Shown: positions 32,522 through 41,127, counted from the stretch's first letter. The stretch: 64,000 bases of DNA from an uncultured Latescibacterota bacterium (GCA_951812755.1 OX638329.1:4658522-4722521), one strand, 5' to 3'. Translations and numbers: made by a program. The notes: a model not told the origin generated them from the sequence alone.

Positions 32522-32622
32522 AGCTATCAGCGGTCAGCTATGAGCGGTCAGCCCACCCAACTCACCAGCCCCTGGTCCCCAGTCTCTCTTTTTTATCTGC
32601 GTTCATCTGCGTCATCTGCGGA
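32522..32622. repeat. Low-complexity intergenic spacer with short tandem repeats
   Basis: Two imperfect 14-base units, AGCTATCAGCGGTC and AGCTATGAGCGGTC (32522-32549), then a CCCACC/CCAGCCCC stretch, then three ATCTGCG units (32595-32622). Similar vocabulary recurs at 41014 and 47056. No gene. Confidence 0.65.
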
Positions 32623-32629
32623 TTGATCT

Positions 32630-33715
32630 TCACCTTGCCCACACCGATTTCAACAACCGCACCCAATTTCCCGACAACACCTTTTGAATATCTTCTTGTG
32701 AATATCCGCGCCGTTCAAAAATAGGCACCAGATTTTGCAAATCGGCAATTGTATTTAAGTCCCGCGGCGATTGTTCCTGGCCAAATCCCCCATCGAGATC
32801 TGTCCCAATGCCCGAATGATTCGCATTGCCAGCAAGCTGACACACATAATCGATGTGATCGACCACTGTTTCGAGCGTTGCCTTTGTGGTCTGCTCATAA
32901 CACGGTACGCTCCGCTTCCACTCAGGATCGAGCATCCACGCATCAAAAGCCGCGCCAATAACCCCGCCGCGTTCTACAATTGCGCGGATCATATCATCTG
33001 TCAACTGCCTCTGCCCCGGCGTCAGTGACCGACAATTGTGATGGCTTGCAGCCACCGGCCCGTCGTAATAATCGAGAATTTCCCAGAAAGCCTGATCGGT
33101 CGTATGTGTCATATCCACAATAATACCCGCGGCTTTGAGCGCATCGAGCAATGGCCTGCCCCGATCCAGCAATCCCCCCTCCGTCCCTGTTCCGTGGCAA
33201 TAAGAACTCACGCCATAATGCGAAATACTCACCATTTTCAAGCCCAGATCGCGCCATTCAGACACCTGATCGGGATCGAGAATCGGATCCGCGCTTTCCA
33301 TCGCCAGCACCAACCCGATAGGAGTATCTGCCGAAGGCTGTGCCCACGCCGAAACGCATTCATCCAAATCCTCAATCGTATGAATCTGCCGGATAATCCC
33401 TCGTCGTTCCATCGCCTTATAAAAGGCGTAATGTCCCCTTCCGATACCATAACACTGCGTCTGATCCCACATCCCCGTGCGCGTCCAGCGATCATTGGAA
33501 TCAATACGCGACATCACCGTGCCAAACACAATCCCCACACGCCCCTTGTGCAACTCGGGAAACGTAGTCGTACACGATCCAAAACTGCGCGTAGTCGGTT
33601 CCGAATCGTGTACCCGCACGGTTGCCGCAGGCTGCGTGAGATCGCGGTTGACCTGAATGGCGCAAAAGGCGAGGTCTAAGTGGCTATCGACAATAAAGTA
33701 GGTATGATCGGACAT
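32630..33715 (-). CDS. M19 family membrane-dipeptidase-like zinc hydrolase
   Basis: The protein has 361 residues from the ATG at 33715, two bases after the stop of the upstream paralogue (TGACATG). Zinc ligands of the M19 family are visible: FIVDSHLDLAF (His, Asp), LVLAMESADPILDP (bridging Glu), DMTHTTDQAFWEIL (His), VAASHHNCRSL (His) and GIGTDLDGGFG (Asp). M19 enzymes cleave dipeptides, including those with a D-residue. No signal peptide, so cytoplasmic. It is a diverged tandem copy of the next gene upstream. Confidence 0.9.
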   Translation of the reverse strand: MSDHTYFIVDSHLDLAFCAIQVNRDLTQPAATVRVHDSEPTTRSFGSCTTTFPELHKGRVGIVFGTVMSRIDSNDRWTRTGMWDQTQCYGIGRGHYAFYKAMERRGIIRQIHTIEDLDECVSAWAQPSADTPIGLVLAMESADPILDPDQVSEWRDLGLKMVSISHYGVSSYCHGTGTEGGLLDRGRPLLDALKAAGIIVDMTHTTDQAFWEILDYYDGPVAASHHNCRSLTPGQRQLTDDMIRAIVERGGVIGAAFDAWMLDPEWKRSVPCYEQTTKATLETVVDHIDYVCQLAGNANHSGIGTDLDGGFGQEQSPRDLNTIADLQNLVPIFERRGYSQEDIQKVLSGNWVRLLKSVWAR

Positions 33716-33716
33716 G

Positions 33717-34844
33717 TCATCCCCAGGCTGTATTAAAAAATCGCACCAAATTCCCATGCGCAAAACCCTTCACATCGTCTTCTCCATAGCCGTGGTCGCG
33801 CATGAGACATAAAAAGCGCTGCAAGTCGTCAATCGTATGATAATCCGTAGGCGAAAGCTCCAGCCCAAATCCCCCATCCAGATCCGTGCCATAAGCCACA
33901 TGATCTGTACTGCCTGTAAGTTCACAGATATGATCAATATGTTCGAGCACCGCCTTCATAGGTCGGGTTGCCGTGGTATAATGCGTACGCGGATCGTCCC
34001 AATTCCACGCAGGAGATAGCATCTGCTCGGCAAAGACCATCCCAATTACGCCACCCCGGTCCGCGATCGCGCGGATCATATCATCCGACAAATGCCGCTG
34101 CCCAGGCACCAATGCGCGACAATTGCAATGGCTGGCATGTACCGGCCCCTTCCAATAATCGAGAATATGCCAGAAGGTAAGGTCTGCCGCATGGGTCAAA
34201 TCCAGCGCAATATCGGTCTCAGACAACGCGTCCATCAGCGCGTAAGCTGGTGGATATAGCCCACCTACCGTACCCGTGCCATGTCCATACGTATTGGCGC
34301 CAAAATGCGTCAGAGACACCGAGCGCAGTCCCGCTTCATACCATTCGCCCACCTGATCAGGTCCCAGAATCGGATCGGCGCTTTCCATCGACAAAATAAG
34401 CCCCACGGGCGTCTCGCCTGAGGGGCTTTCCCAGTCTGCAACACACGCATTGAGATCTGCTACAGACTTGATAAACCGAATCTCTCCACATCGTTCCAGC
34501 GCCCGATAATACGCCAGATGGGATTGCCCCCGCGCATAAGCCACATCCTGCGTACGCACCGCATTGTGTGTATTATCATGTGGATTTTGCACGCGACACA
34601 TAATGGTCGAAAGCATAATCCCCACGCGCCCTTTGCGCATCTCGGGCAAACAAACAGTAGGCGTAAACCGCTTGGGCTGTGGCCCCAGGCGTTTCTCCAG
34701 CGAATCTGGATGGGCCGACAATCCCCCCACCATACTGTCTTCGCGCTCGCGCAACACATATACAGACTGCGTGAGATCTCGGCGATAAAACAGCGCGTTA
34801 AACGCCATATCGAGATGCCCATCAATAATCAAATATTCGCGCAT
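33717..34844 (-). CDS. M19 family membrane-dipeptidase-like zinc hydrolase (first of tandem pair)
   Basis: The protein has 375 residues from the ATG at 34844 (GGGAT upstream). The full ligand set is present: LIIDGHLDMAFNAL, LILSMESADPILGPDQ, DLTHAADLTFWHILDY, VHASHCNCRALVPGQ and AYGTDLDGGFG. It is clearly paralogous to the following gene across its length, including RKGRVGIM and GHGTGTVGGL, and the two are translationally coupled. No signal peptide. It may form a hetero-oligomer with its partner or act on a related dipeptide. Confidence 0.9.
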   Translation of the reverse strand: MREYLIIDGHLDMAFNALFYRRDLTQSVYVLREREDSMVGGLSAHPDSLEKRLGPQPKRFTPTVCLPEMRKGRVGIMLSTIMCRVQNPHDNTHNAVRTQDVAYARGQSHLAYYRALERCGEIRFIKSVADLNACVADWESPSGETPVGLILSMESADPILGPDQVGEWYEAGLRSVSLTHFGANTYGHGTGTVGGLYPPAYALMDALSETDIALDLTHAADLTFWHILDYWKGPVHASHCNCRALVPGQRHLSDDMIRAIADRGGVIGMVFAEQMLSPAWNWDDPRTHYTTATRPMKAVLEHIDHICELTGSTDHVAYGTDLDGGFGLELSPTDYHTIDDLQRFLCLMRDHGYGEDDVKGFAHGNLVRFFNTAWG

Positions 34845-34919
34845 ATCCAATATCCCAATTCAAAGGGTTGCTCGCTCGTGGGTAACGTAGCACCCAAATC
34901 ACTCAAGAGCAAGCATAAT

Positions 34920-34949
34920 AAAAACCCCATCCAATAGGATGAGGTTTTT
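34920..34949. terminator. Intrinsic terminator
   Basis: AAAAACC-CCATCC, loop AATA, GGATGAGGTTTTT. It separates the small membrane-protein gene (minus) from the dipeptidase pair and has T-runs on both strands. Confidence 0.75.
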
Positions 34950-34993
34950 GTTTTACCTAAACACTGAAAATAAATGATTTTCGGCCCGCGACT

Positions 34994-35224
34994 TTATTTT
35001 GTCATATCTTCAATTTCGTCCTGCACGCGCTTGCGCCACTCGCGGTCGGCATCGGACTCTTTTTTCTTTTGCACGCGTCTCTGTCTATACGGCTTACTCA
35101 CGGGCTTGTCTTCAACCACTTCAATAAACGGGACATCTTTGCGATTGCGGCGTCTCCAATACCGAACAAATACCCAACACAAGTAAACCATTGCACCCAT
35201 AAAAATCAACAACTGTGCGGTCAT
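34994..35224 (-). CDS. Small single-pass membrane protein
   Basis: The protein has 76 residues from the ATG at 35224 (GGAGG 5 bases upstream). One membrane helix, MTAQLLIFMGAMVYLCWVFV, is followed by RYWRRRNRK and a highly charged tail (QRRVQKKKESDADREWRKRV) that is probably helical. The positive charges place the tail in the cytoplasm. Unrecognised; comparable small proteins are often membrane anchors or regulators. Confidence 0.65.
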   Translation of the reverse strand: MTAQLLIFMGAMVYLCWVFVRYWRRRNRKDVPFIEVVEDKPVSKPYRQRRVQKKKESDADREWRKRVQDEIEDMTK

Positions 35225-35256
35225 GTAAGCCTCCGTTTGCGCGATTATTTCATTAT

Positions 35257-35285
35257 AAAATATCATAAATAATAAGCCGCGTCAA
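35257..35285 (-). promoter_or_regulatory. Promoter of the small membrane protein
   Basis: On the minus strand TTGACG (35285-35280), 17 bases, TATTTT (35262-35257), about 33 bases before the start at 35224. Confidence 0.5.
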
Positions 35286-35293
35286 GCGGTGAA

Positions 35294-35635
35294 TTAAACC
35301 AAAGAATGACTAACATAAACCCGTGCAGCCTCGGCAACTTTTGGATGAATGCGAATTTCCACATCATAATCCAATGCATTGAGAAAAGACATCAATTTTT
35401 CCACTGAAAACTTATCGAATTGTCCGCGTTTCAAGTCTGATACCCGCCCCTGTGTAATCCCAAAAATTTCTCCTGCTTGCTTCTGTGTTAATTTTCTTTT
35501 TTTAATTAGTACAAATATCTCGGTAGCGATACGCGCTTTTGCCGCCCATTCATCGGGATTCTTAAATCCCAGGTCTTGATACACATTATTCGATCCTTCA
35601 CGATATTCAATTTTACCCTTCTTTTTTTTCTTCAT
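35294..35635 (-). CDS. XRE-family HTH regulator (solitary antitoxin-like)
   Basis: The protein has 113 residues. The second ATG (35635) is preferred, 8 bases after AGGAG. The N-terminal region (IEYREGSNNVYQDLGFKNPD) and the HTH (KLTQKQAGEIFGITQGRVSD, LKRGQFDKFSVEKLMSFLNA) match the HigA-like group (HTH_37) usually encoded beside a RelE/Gp49-like toxin. No toxin frame is visible on either side. The gene has a promoter with a 22-base palindrome between and over its boxes, so it very likely represses itself. The palindrome may also affect the divergent deaminase gene. Confidence 0.85.
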   Translation of the reverse strand: MKKKKKGKIEYREGSNNVYQDLGFKNPDEWAAKARIATEIFVLIKKRKLTQKQAGEIFGITQGRVSDLKRGQFDKFSVEKLMSFLNALDYDVEIRIHPKVAEAARVYVSHSLV

Positions 35636-35708
35636 GTTCATTTCTCCTGTACCAATTGGCGCGCTGTCGAGAGATGATGGGTTTTGCGTTCGATTTATTC
35701 ATAAATTG

Positions 35709-35737
35709 AATATATCAAATTTGATATATTTTTTCAA
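35709..35737 (-). promoter_or_regulatory. Promoter with embedded palindromic operator of the XRE gene
   Basis: On the minus strand TTGAAA (35737-35732), 17 bases, TATATT (35714-35709). A perfect 22-base palindrome, AATATATCAAA/TTTGATATATT (35709-35730), covers the -10 and the spacer. This is the arrangement of a self-repressing regulator. Confidence 0.7.
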
Positions 35738-35840
35738 TAGAGAATTTAAGTGCTTCTTTCTCCATTGTTTCAACCTGTAAATTAGATTAACTTTTGTGGG
35801 CATAAGAACTCGGCTCGACAAAATCTCAGAGGAACAACTC

Positions 35841-37187
35841 ATGTCCCCACTCCACTTAGCCAAAACTTGTGAACTCCACGTCCACCCCGGCGGATGCTTG
35901 ACCGCCGAAGACCTCATAGAACTCGGCAGAGACTTTTACGAAGACATTGATTGGACGCTTTTTACAGACACCTATGAAAAAGCTTATGGTATTCGCCCGG
36001 ATCCCATCGCGCTCTATCGCGATGCCATATCCAATCCAACCACGGGACTTACCGAATTTAAAGAACACTACATCTACACCGAAAAAGACGGGGGCGACTT
36101 CGGTCGGTTTAAAGCTAAATTCAACCTCATCACCAGTCTTTTGAAACACCCGCCCAAAAGACAGGATCTCATAATAAAAATGATTTCCAGCGCACAAGAC
36201 CGACATCGCAAAGAAGGCATCACCTTCGTCGAATACCGATGTGGATGCAGCGACGAAACGCGAGATACATTCATCAACTTTCATCGCACCCAGGCTCAAA
36301 TCCTCTCAAATGCATCGCAAAACAACACAACCGCGCGCTACATCATCAGCCTGCGCCGCTTGACCGCGCAGCAAGACTACGAATGGGTGCAAGAACTCAT
36401 AGACGAAACCCCCGAACTCATCCCTACCATCGTCGGCATTGACTTTGCCGATATCGAAGAGGGCTATCCCCCTAAAGACAACCGCGCACTCTTCCAACGC
36501 GTACACAAAGACAACCAGGAATGCCCCGAACGCGCCCTCGAAATCACCTATCATGTGGGCGAAAGCTATTTTGACAAATCGCTCGAAAGCGCGATACGCT
36601 GGTGTCATGAAGCCGCTGAAATGGGTGTCAGGCGATTGGGCCATGCCATAGCGCTCGGCCTCGATCCGGCAGTGGCGATTGCGCGCCGTCCCGATGTACA
36701 CGCGAAAGAACGGGTCAGCGAACGCCTTGATCAGATTGCCTATGATCTCATGCACGCCTCAGAGCTTTCGGCTTTCGATATCAAAGTGAACGCCAGCGCA
36801 CTCCAAACCGAACGACAAACCCTGAAAAATCGAGCACCCGACGAAATAGTCGAGCGTGCTTATAATCCCCAACGTCTCGAAGAAATCCGCAACCGCCAGC
36901 AATTTGTTCTCAACCGCCTCACACAACTCGGCACAGTCATCGAAACATGTCCCACCTCCAATCTCCGAATCGGCGGCGTGCCCGATCCCGCCCATCACCC
37001 CATCCACACATTCCTCAAATCAAATGTCAACCTCGTCATCGGCGCGGACGACCCCGGCATCTTCGACAGCCCACTCGCCAGCGAAATCGACTGGGCAATC
37101 ACCCACACCAACTGGACAACCGAAGCCCTGGCAAAACGCCTCGGCGATCCCCGCCGGTTTCAACTGGGTAGCCTGCGCCTTTCATGA
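35841..37187 (+). CDS. Adenosine-deaminase-like amidohydrolase
   Basis: The protein has 448 residues from the ATG at 35841 (GAGG 10 bases upstream). The adenosine/AMP deaminase active site is complete: CELHVHPGGCL (two zinc His), EITYHVGESY (zinc His and catalytic Glu), GVRRLGHAIALG (His), ETCPTSNLRIGG and LVIGADDPGIF (Asp pair). It is longer than the E. coli adenosine deaminase (about 330 residues), with an extra segment around 280-340. It likely deaminates adenosine or a modified adenine nucleoside or base. Its 3' end overlaps the convergent ATPase gene by 6 bases (TCATGA). Confidence 0.87.
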   Translation: MSPLHLAKTCELHVHPGGCLTAEDLIELGRDFYEDIDWTLFTDTYEKAYGIRPDPIALYRDAISNPTTGLTEFKEHYIYTEKDGGDFGRFKAKFNLITSLLKHPPKRQDLIIKMISSAQDRHRKEGITFVEYRCGCSDETRDTFINFHRTQAQILSNASQNNTTARYIISLRRLTAQQDYEWVQELIDETPELIPTIVGIDFADIEEGYPPKDNRALFQRVHKDNQECPERALEITYHVGESYFDKSLESAIRWCHEAAEMGVRRLGHAIALGLDPAVAIARRPDVHAKERVSERLDQIAYDLMHASELSAFDIKVNASALQTERQTLKNRAPDEIVERAYNPQRLEEIRNRQQFVLNRLTQLGTVIETCPTSNLRIGGVPDPAHHPIHTFLKSNVNLVIGADDPGIFDSPLASEIDWAITHTNWTTEALAKRLGDPRRFQLGSLRLS

Positions 37188-38348
37188 AATCACATCACCT
37201 GTCCATAGAGATTTTAGAAACACTTTCCAGGGCACAATGCGAATTGGGCCAACAGCGCGTTCCGTCGTTTCATTGCAAACGATTAGTGCTTTCCTGGGCC
37301 CGAATTCATCGATAAATGCATGCATAGGTCGAAGAACCTTGCTATCTACCCGACTTGTACCTTTTGCCTCAATTGCCACCTCGCCATTGCCCAGTACAAA
37401 ATCGACCTCCACCCCCGACTTAGTGCGCCAAAAATGAATATCGTAATGCAACTCACTATAAGAAGCGTGTGCCGTCAATTCGGAAAAAATAAAATGCTCA
37501 AACGCTTTGCCAAAAATTATGCCCTGAGCATCCTCCAAATGCCGTTTTGCAAGTACACCGGCCACACCCACATCAAATAAATAGAACTTGGGCGCTCTGG
37601 AAATAACCTGCCTGCTTTGTCGTCTCTTAAAAGGTTCAACCATTTTGCCCAAAAGCGTATCTACTAGAATTTGATAATACTCTTTCACAGTCTTGGAACT
37701 CACGCCACACTCTCGGGCAATATTAGAAAAATTAGTCAACTCGCCGTGAGAGTATCCCATCGCATCAAAAAATCTGGAAAATGCTGGAATATTGCGCGTC
37801 AATCCCTCGTCAAAAACTTCCTCCTTTAAGTAATCTTGCACATAAGCATTCAGAGAACGGCGATATTGTACGCTGGCAAAATGATCGGGAATCAGACCGC
37901 GATTCAAAATCCGCAAAAGATCCATATCGCCGTCATTCAACTCATCTGTCACCAACGGAAACATTTCATATCGCCAGGCGCGTCCACCGAGCAAATTGGC
38001 CCGTCCCCGCTTGAGCTTTCGCGCGCTGGAACCACATAAAATAAAACGCAGTCCCTTATTTTCAATCAGCCAATGCACCTCATCTAATAAAAGCGGCACA
38101 CGCTGGACCTCATCCAGGATAATCGGATGTGCCAATAATGCTTCAGACAGCGCGAGAATTTGCTCGCGCAACATCGCTGGCCGCCGGTTGAAATCCAGCA
38201 TCAAATCCGTCTTTAGAAAATCATAGACCAGGCTGTTGGGAAACGCCTGCTTGAGATATGTGGATTTACCCGTTTTTCGCGCTCCCCACAAAAAAGCCGA
38301 TTGTCGGCTGGGCAAGTCGATTCTTAAACGTCGAGAGTAGTGTACCAT
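37182..38348 (-). CDS. AAA_14/DUF4143 family ATPase
   Basis: The protein has 388 residues with GGAGG upstream. The N-terminal AAA_14 domain has Walker A LWGARKTGKSTYLKQAF and Walker B HPIILDEVQRVPLLLDE, then ILCGSSARKLKRGRANLL. The middle region looks like a winged-helix insertion (IARECGVSSKTVKEYYQILV). The C-terminal DUF4143 domain has a nuclease-like motif: GKAFEHFIFSEL, FWRTKSGVEVDFVL, VAIEAKG. The Glu-Asp-ExK pattern is that of PD-(D/E)xK folds. Function unknown; these genes spread widely in bacteria and archaea. It has its own promoter and an inverted-repeat operator. Confidence 0.88.
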   Translation of the reverse strand: MVHYSRRLRIDLPSRQSAFLWGARKTGKSTYLKQAFPNSLVYDFLKTDLMLDFNRRPAMLREQILALSEALLAHPIILDEVQRVPLLLDEVHWLIENKGLRFILCGSSARKLKRGRANLLGGRAWRYEMFPLVTDELNDGDMDLLRILNRGLIPDHFASVQYRRSLNAYVQDYLKEEVFDEGLTRNIPAFSRFFDAMGYSHGELTNFSNIARECGVSSKTVKEYYQILVDTLLGKMVEPFKRRQSRQVISRAPKFYLFDVGVAGVLAKRHLEDAQGIIFGKAFEHFIFSELTAHASYSELHYDIHFWRTKSGVEVDFVLGNGEVAIEAKGTSRVDSKVLRPMHAFIDEFGPRKALIVCNETTERAVGPIRIVPWKVFLKSLWTGDVIS

Positions 38349-38361
38349 TTTGAACTTTCCT

Positions 38362-38412
38362 CCAAATTAGTTAAACTATTTTGGAATTTACTTCAAGTTA
38401 GTTTAATGTCAA
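38362..38412 (-). promoter_or_regulatory. Promoter and inverted-repeat operator of the AAA_14 ATPase
   Basis: On the minus strand a perfect TTGACA (38412-38407), 16 bases, TAAATT (38390-38385). Immediately downstream is a 23-base imperfect palindrome (38362-38384, arms CCAAA/TTTGG around TAGTT-A-AACTA). A half-copy AGTTAGTTTAA lies in the spacer. Likely repressor site. Confidence 0.5.
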
Positions 38413-38427
38413 GACATAGATTTTTTG

Positions 38428-38473
38428 TGTCCAAACTGTCCGAAAACGGACACTACTGTATCATTATCGGACA
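38428..38473 (+). promoter_or_regulatory. Putative enhancer-binding-protein sites (TGTCCG/CGGACA)
   Basis: A perfect palindrome TGTCCGAAAACGGACA (38437-38452) is flanked by a half-site TGTCC (38428-38432) and another half-site CGGACA (38468-38473). They lie 65-110 bases upstream of the sigma-54 promoter, the usual distance for activator sites. Confidence 0.6.
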
Positions 38474-38537
38474 CTTATGTGGGAGGTCAAATCTCAGTTT
38501 TCTCTTAAACTATTGAAAAATATACACAAATAATTTT

Positions 38538-38553
38538 TGGCACGGTTATTGCT
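38538..38553 (+). promoter_or_regulatory. Sigma-54 (-24/-12) promoter
   Basis: TGGCACGGTTATTGCT matches the consensus TGGCAC-N5-TTGC exactly, with GG (38539-38540) and GC (38551-38552) 12 bases apart. It lies 53 bases before the start of the permease at 38606, with palindromic activator sites upstream. Confidence 0.75.
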
Positions 38554-38605
38554 GTTGTAAGAAATAACACATGAACACCCATCGTATATTTCAATAGGAG
38601 GAACC

Positions 38606-41008
38606 ATGTTCAAAAACCACATCACCGTCGCCATCCGCACACTCTTGCGTCACAAAGTCTATTCTTTTGTCAACATCTCTGGGCTCGCCGTTGGTATTGC
38701 GTGCTGCATGTTGATCATGCTCTTTGTACAGGACGAACTGAACTACGATAAATTTCACAAAAACGCCAATCAAATCTATCGTGTTTTGTGGGACGGCCGA
38801 TACGGCGACAACGAATGGACCATTCCCTATGTATCGGTACCCATATCAGAAACACTGAAAGAACGATACCCGGAGGTAATCCACAGCACGCGATTGAGAC
38901 GAGAAAGTCAAACCCTCCGCCGAGAATCGAATCATGTCATCGAGAAAAATTTCTACTACGCGGAAAGCAGCTTTTTCGATGTCTTTACCGTTCCCTTCAC
39001 CGCGGGAGACCCCGCAACAGCACTCAATGCCCCCAACGCTGTCATCCTCACCGAACAAAGCGCACAGCGTTACTTTCCCAATAGCGACCCAATGGGACAA
39101 ACCCTTGACCTCAACGATGGCAAGTCGCTGCAGGTCACGGGCGTGGTCAAAGCATTCCCACCCCAGTCCCACTTTCACTTCGACTTTCTCGCGCCCCTCA
39201 AAACACTCCCCATTATCGAGCGCAGAAAATCAGACTGGGGATCGGCCACTGTTTATACGTACCTCGTGTTAAAAGACGGGGCATCTGCCTCTGAATTGCA
39301 AACCAAATTTACCACTTATGTTCGCGAACAAATCTTGAGCAAAAAGCCTCCCATGCCCGGCTACCACACCAACTACCTCATCCAGCCCCTCACAGACATC
39401 CATCTATATTCAAACCTCAAATATGAAATCACAGCAAATAGCAATATCATGTATGTCTATATTTTTTCACTCATCGCAATTTTTGTCCTCCTGCTCGCCT
39501 GCATTAACTTCGTCAACCTCTCCACAGCGCGTTCATCAACCCGCGCCCGCGAAGTCGGCGTTCGAAAAGTCCTCGGCTCTCACCGCTCGCAACTCATTCG
39601 CCAATTCTTCTCAGAATCCACCATCTGCGTCGCCTTCTCAAGTATTCTGGCAATTGGATTGTGCGAATTGGGGCTGCCACTCCTCAACAGCCTTGCCAAC
39701 AAACACCTCACAATGGGCAGCCTGATCGCGCCCCATGTGTTCATTGGATTATTTGCTCTCATCATCATCGTTGGCCTTCTATCCGGCATGTATCCAGCAC
39801 TTTACCTCTCCTCATTCTGGCCCGTTACGGCGCTCAAAGGACATGTCTCATCGGGCAAAACCTATCTTCGCAATGGACTGGTCGTCCTGCAATTTTGCAT
39901 TTCCATCAGCCTTTTGGTCGGCACCCTCGTCGTTCGCAACCAGCTTCATTTCGCACAAAATAAAAACCTCGGATTTGACAAAGAACACGTCCTTGTTCTC
40001 CAGGGGGTACCACGCACCCTGGTGACCACACCCAAACGAGTTCTCCAAAATTTGGTCACATTCAGAGACCAATTTGAAGCCCTGCCTCAAGTGGCTACAG
40101 CCTCACTCAATACAGGTGTACCAGGACGCGTTTTCGATTCCACGCGCTTCATGCCCGAACAACCAGCAAATTACGAAGAAACATCCCTCACATATACAAT
40201 GGTAGATGAAAAATACGTCGAGGCACTGAATATAGAAATTTTAGAAGGCCGCAACTTTTCCCCCACAGAACATGCAACAGATGTCTCTGCATTTCTCGTC
40301 AACCAATCTGCAGCCAAAGCACTGGGGTGGCAAACCGCATTCGGGAAAAAACTGAAAACAAACAACTTCGGCAAAATCGAAGGAACAATCATCGGTGTGG
40401 TATCAGATTTCCACATCGGCTCACTCAAACAGGAAATCAAACCGCTCGTATTGCCCTACCTGCGCCAATTTCCAATGTACATTGCCATTCGCCTCCACCC
40501 CGGCAATGTCGCAGAAGCTATTTCTGCGGTTGAAGGAACCTGGAAAAAACTCGCTCCAAACCAGCCGTTCAGTTACACATTCTTAGACCAGGATTACGCC
40601 AGACTCTACAACCGGGAGCAACAAATGTCCCATGTCTTCCAAATTTTTTCCGGCCTCGCCATCCTCATCGCCTGCCTCGGCCTCTTTGGCCTGGTTGCAT
40701 TTACCACCCAACAGCGCACCAAAGAAATCGGCATTCGCAAAATCCTCGGAGCCTCTGTCTCAGGCATTGTGTGCTTGCTCTCCAAAGACTTTCTCAAACT
40801 CGTCCTCATCGCCAATCTCATCGCCTGGCCTATCGCATACTACGCGATGAACCAGTGGCTCCAGAGCTTCGCTTACCGCATCAATCTGGGCATCGGCACA
40901 TTTATCCTGAGCGGCCTCATCGCCTTGCTCATCGCGCTAATGACCGTCAGCTATCAAGCCATCAAAGCTGCGCGAGCAAATCCAGTGGAAGCATTGCGGT
41001 ATGAGTGA
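38606..41008 (+). CDS. FtsX/MacB-type ABC transporter permease
   Basis: The protein has 800 residues with a strong ribosome site (AGGAGGAACC). The N-terminus IRTLLRHKVYSFVNISGLAV is a typical first helix. A large periplasmic MacB_PCD domain follows (about 45-285), then FtsX helices (YIFSLIAIFVLLLACINFVN, ARSSTRAREVGVRKVLGSH), a second periplasmic domain and a final set with TKEIGIRKILGASVSGIVCL, ending ARANPVEALRYE. It has eight membrane helices in two repeats. No ATPase gene is adjacent, so the ATPase must act in trans. This class exports peptides or lipoproteins or works as a mechanical transducer. Expression is predicted to depend on sigma-54. Confidence 0.9.
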   Translation: MFKNHITVAIRTLLRHKVYSFVNISGLAVGIACCMLIMLFVQDELNYDKFHKNANQIYRVLWDGRYGDNEWTIPYVSVPISETLKERYPEVIHSTRLRRESQTLRRESNHVIEKNFYYAESSFFDVFTVPFTAGDPATALNAPNAVILTEQSAQRYFPNSDPMGQTLDLNDGKSLQVTGVVKAFPPQSHFHFDFLAPLKTLPIIERRKSDWGSATVYTYLVLKDGASASELQTKFTTYVREQILSKKPPMPGYHTNYLIQPLTDIHLYSNLKYEITANSNIMYVYIFSLIAIFVLLLACINFVNLSTARSSTRAREVGVRKVLGSHRSQLIRQFFSESTICVAFSSILAIGLCELGLPLLNSLANKHLTMGSLIAPHVFIGLFALIIIVGLLSGMYPALYLSSFWPVTALKGHVSSGKTYLRNGLVVLQFCISISLLVGTLVVRNQLHFAQNKNLGFDKEHVLVLQGVPRTLVTTPKRVLQNLVTFRDQFEALPQVATASLNTGVPGRVFDSTRFMPEQPANYEETSLTYTMVDEKYVEALNIEILEGRNFSPTEHATDVSAFLVNQSAAKALGWQTAFGKKLKTNNFGKIEGTIIGVVSDFHIGSLKQEIKPLVLPYLRQFPMYIAIRLHPGNVAEAISAVEGTWKKLAPNQPFSYTFLDQDYARLYNREQQMSHVFQIFSGLAILIACLGLFGLVAFTTQQRTKEIGIRKILGASVSGIVCLLSKDFLKLVLIANLIAWPIAYYAMNQWLQSFAYRINLGIGTFILSGLIALLIALMTVSYQAIKAARANPVEALRYE

Positions 41009-41013
41009 TAACG

Positions 41014-41075
41014 TAAAAGGTGAGACGTAAGAGGTAAGAGGACCACCCAACCAGCCCCCAGCCCCCAATCCATGC
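41014..41075. repeat. Low-complexity intergenic spacer with short repeats
   Basis: GTAAAAGGTGAGACGTAAGA, GGTAAGAGG and then CCACCCAACCAGCCCCCAGC. Short GTAAGAG and CCAGCCC units repeat. Similar in style to 32522 and 47056. No gene. Confidence 0.5.
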
Positions 41076-41127
41076 GCTTGACATCCTGTGTTCAAAACCG
41101 TATTTTCCGCGTCACAAGGAGAGTGCT

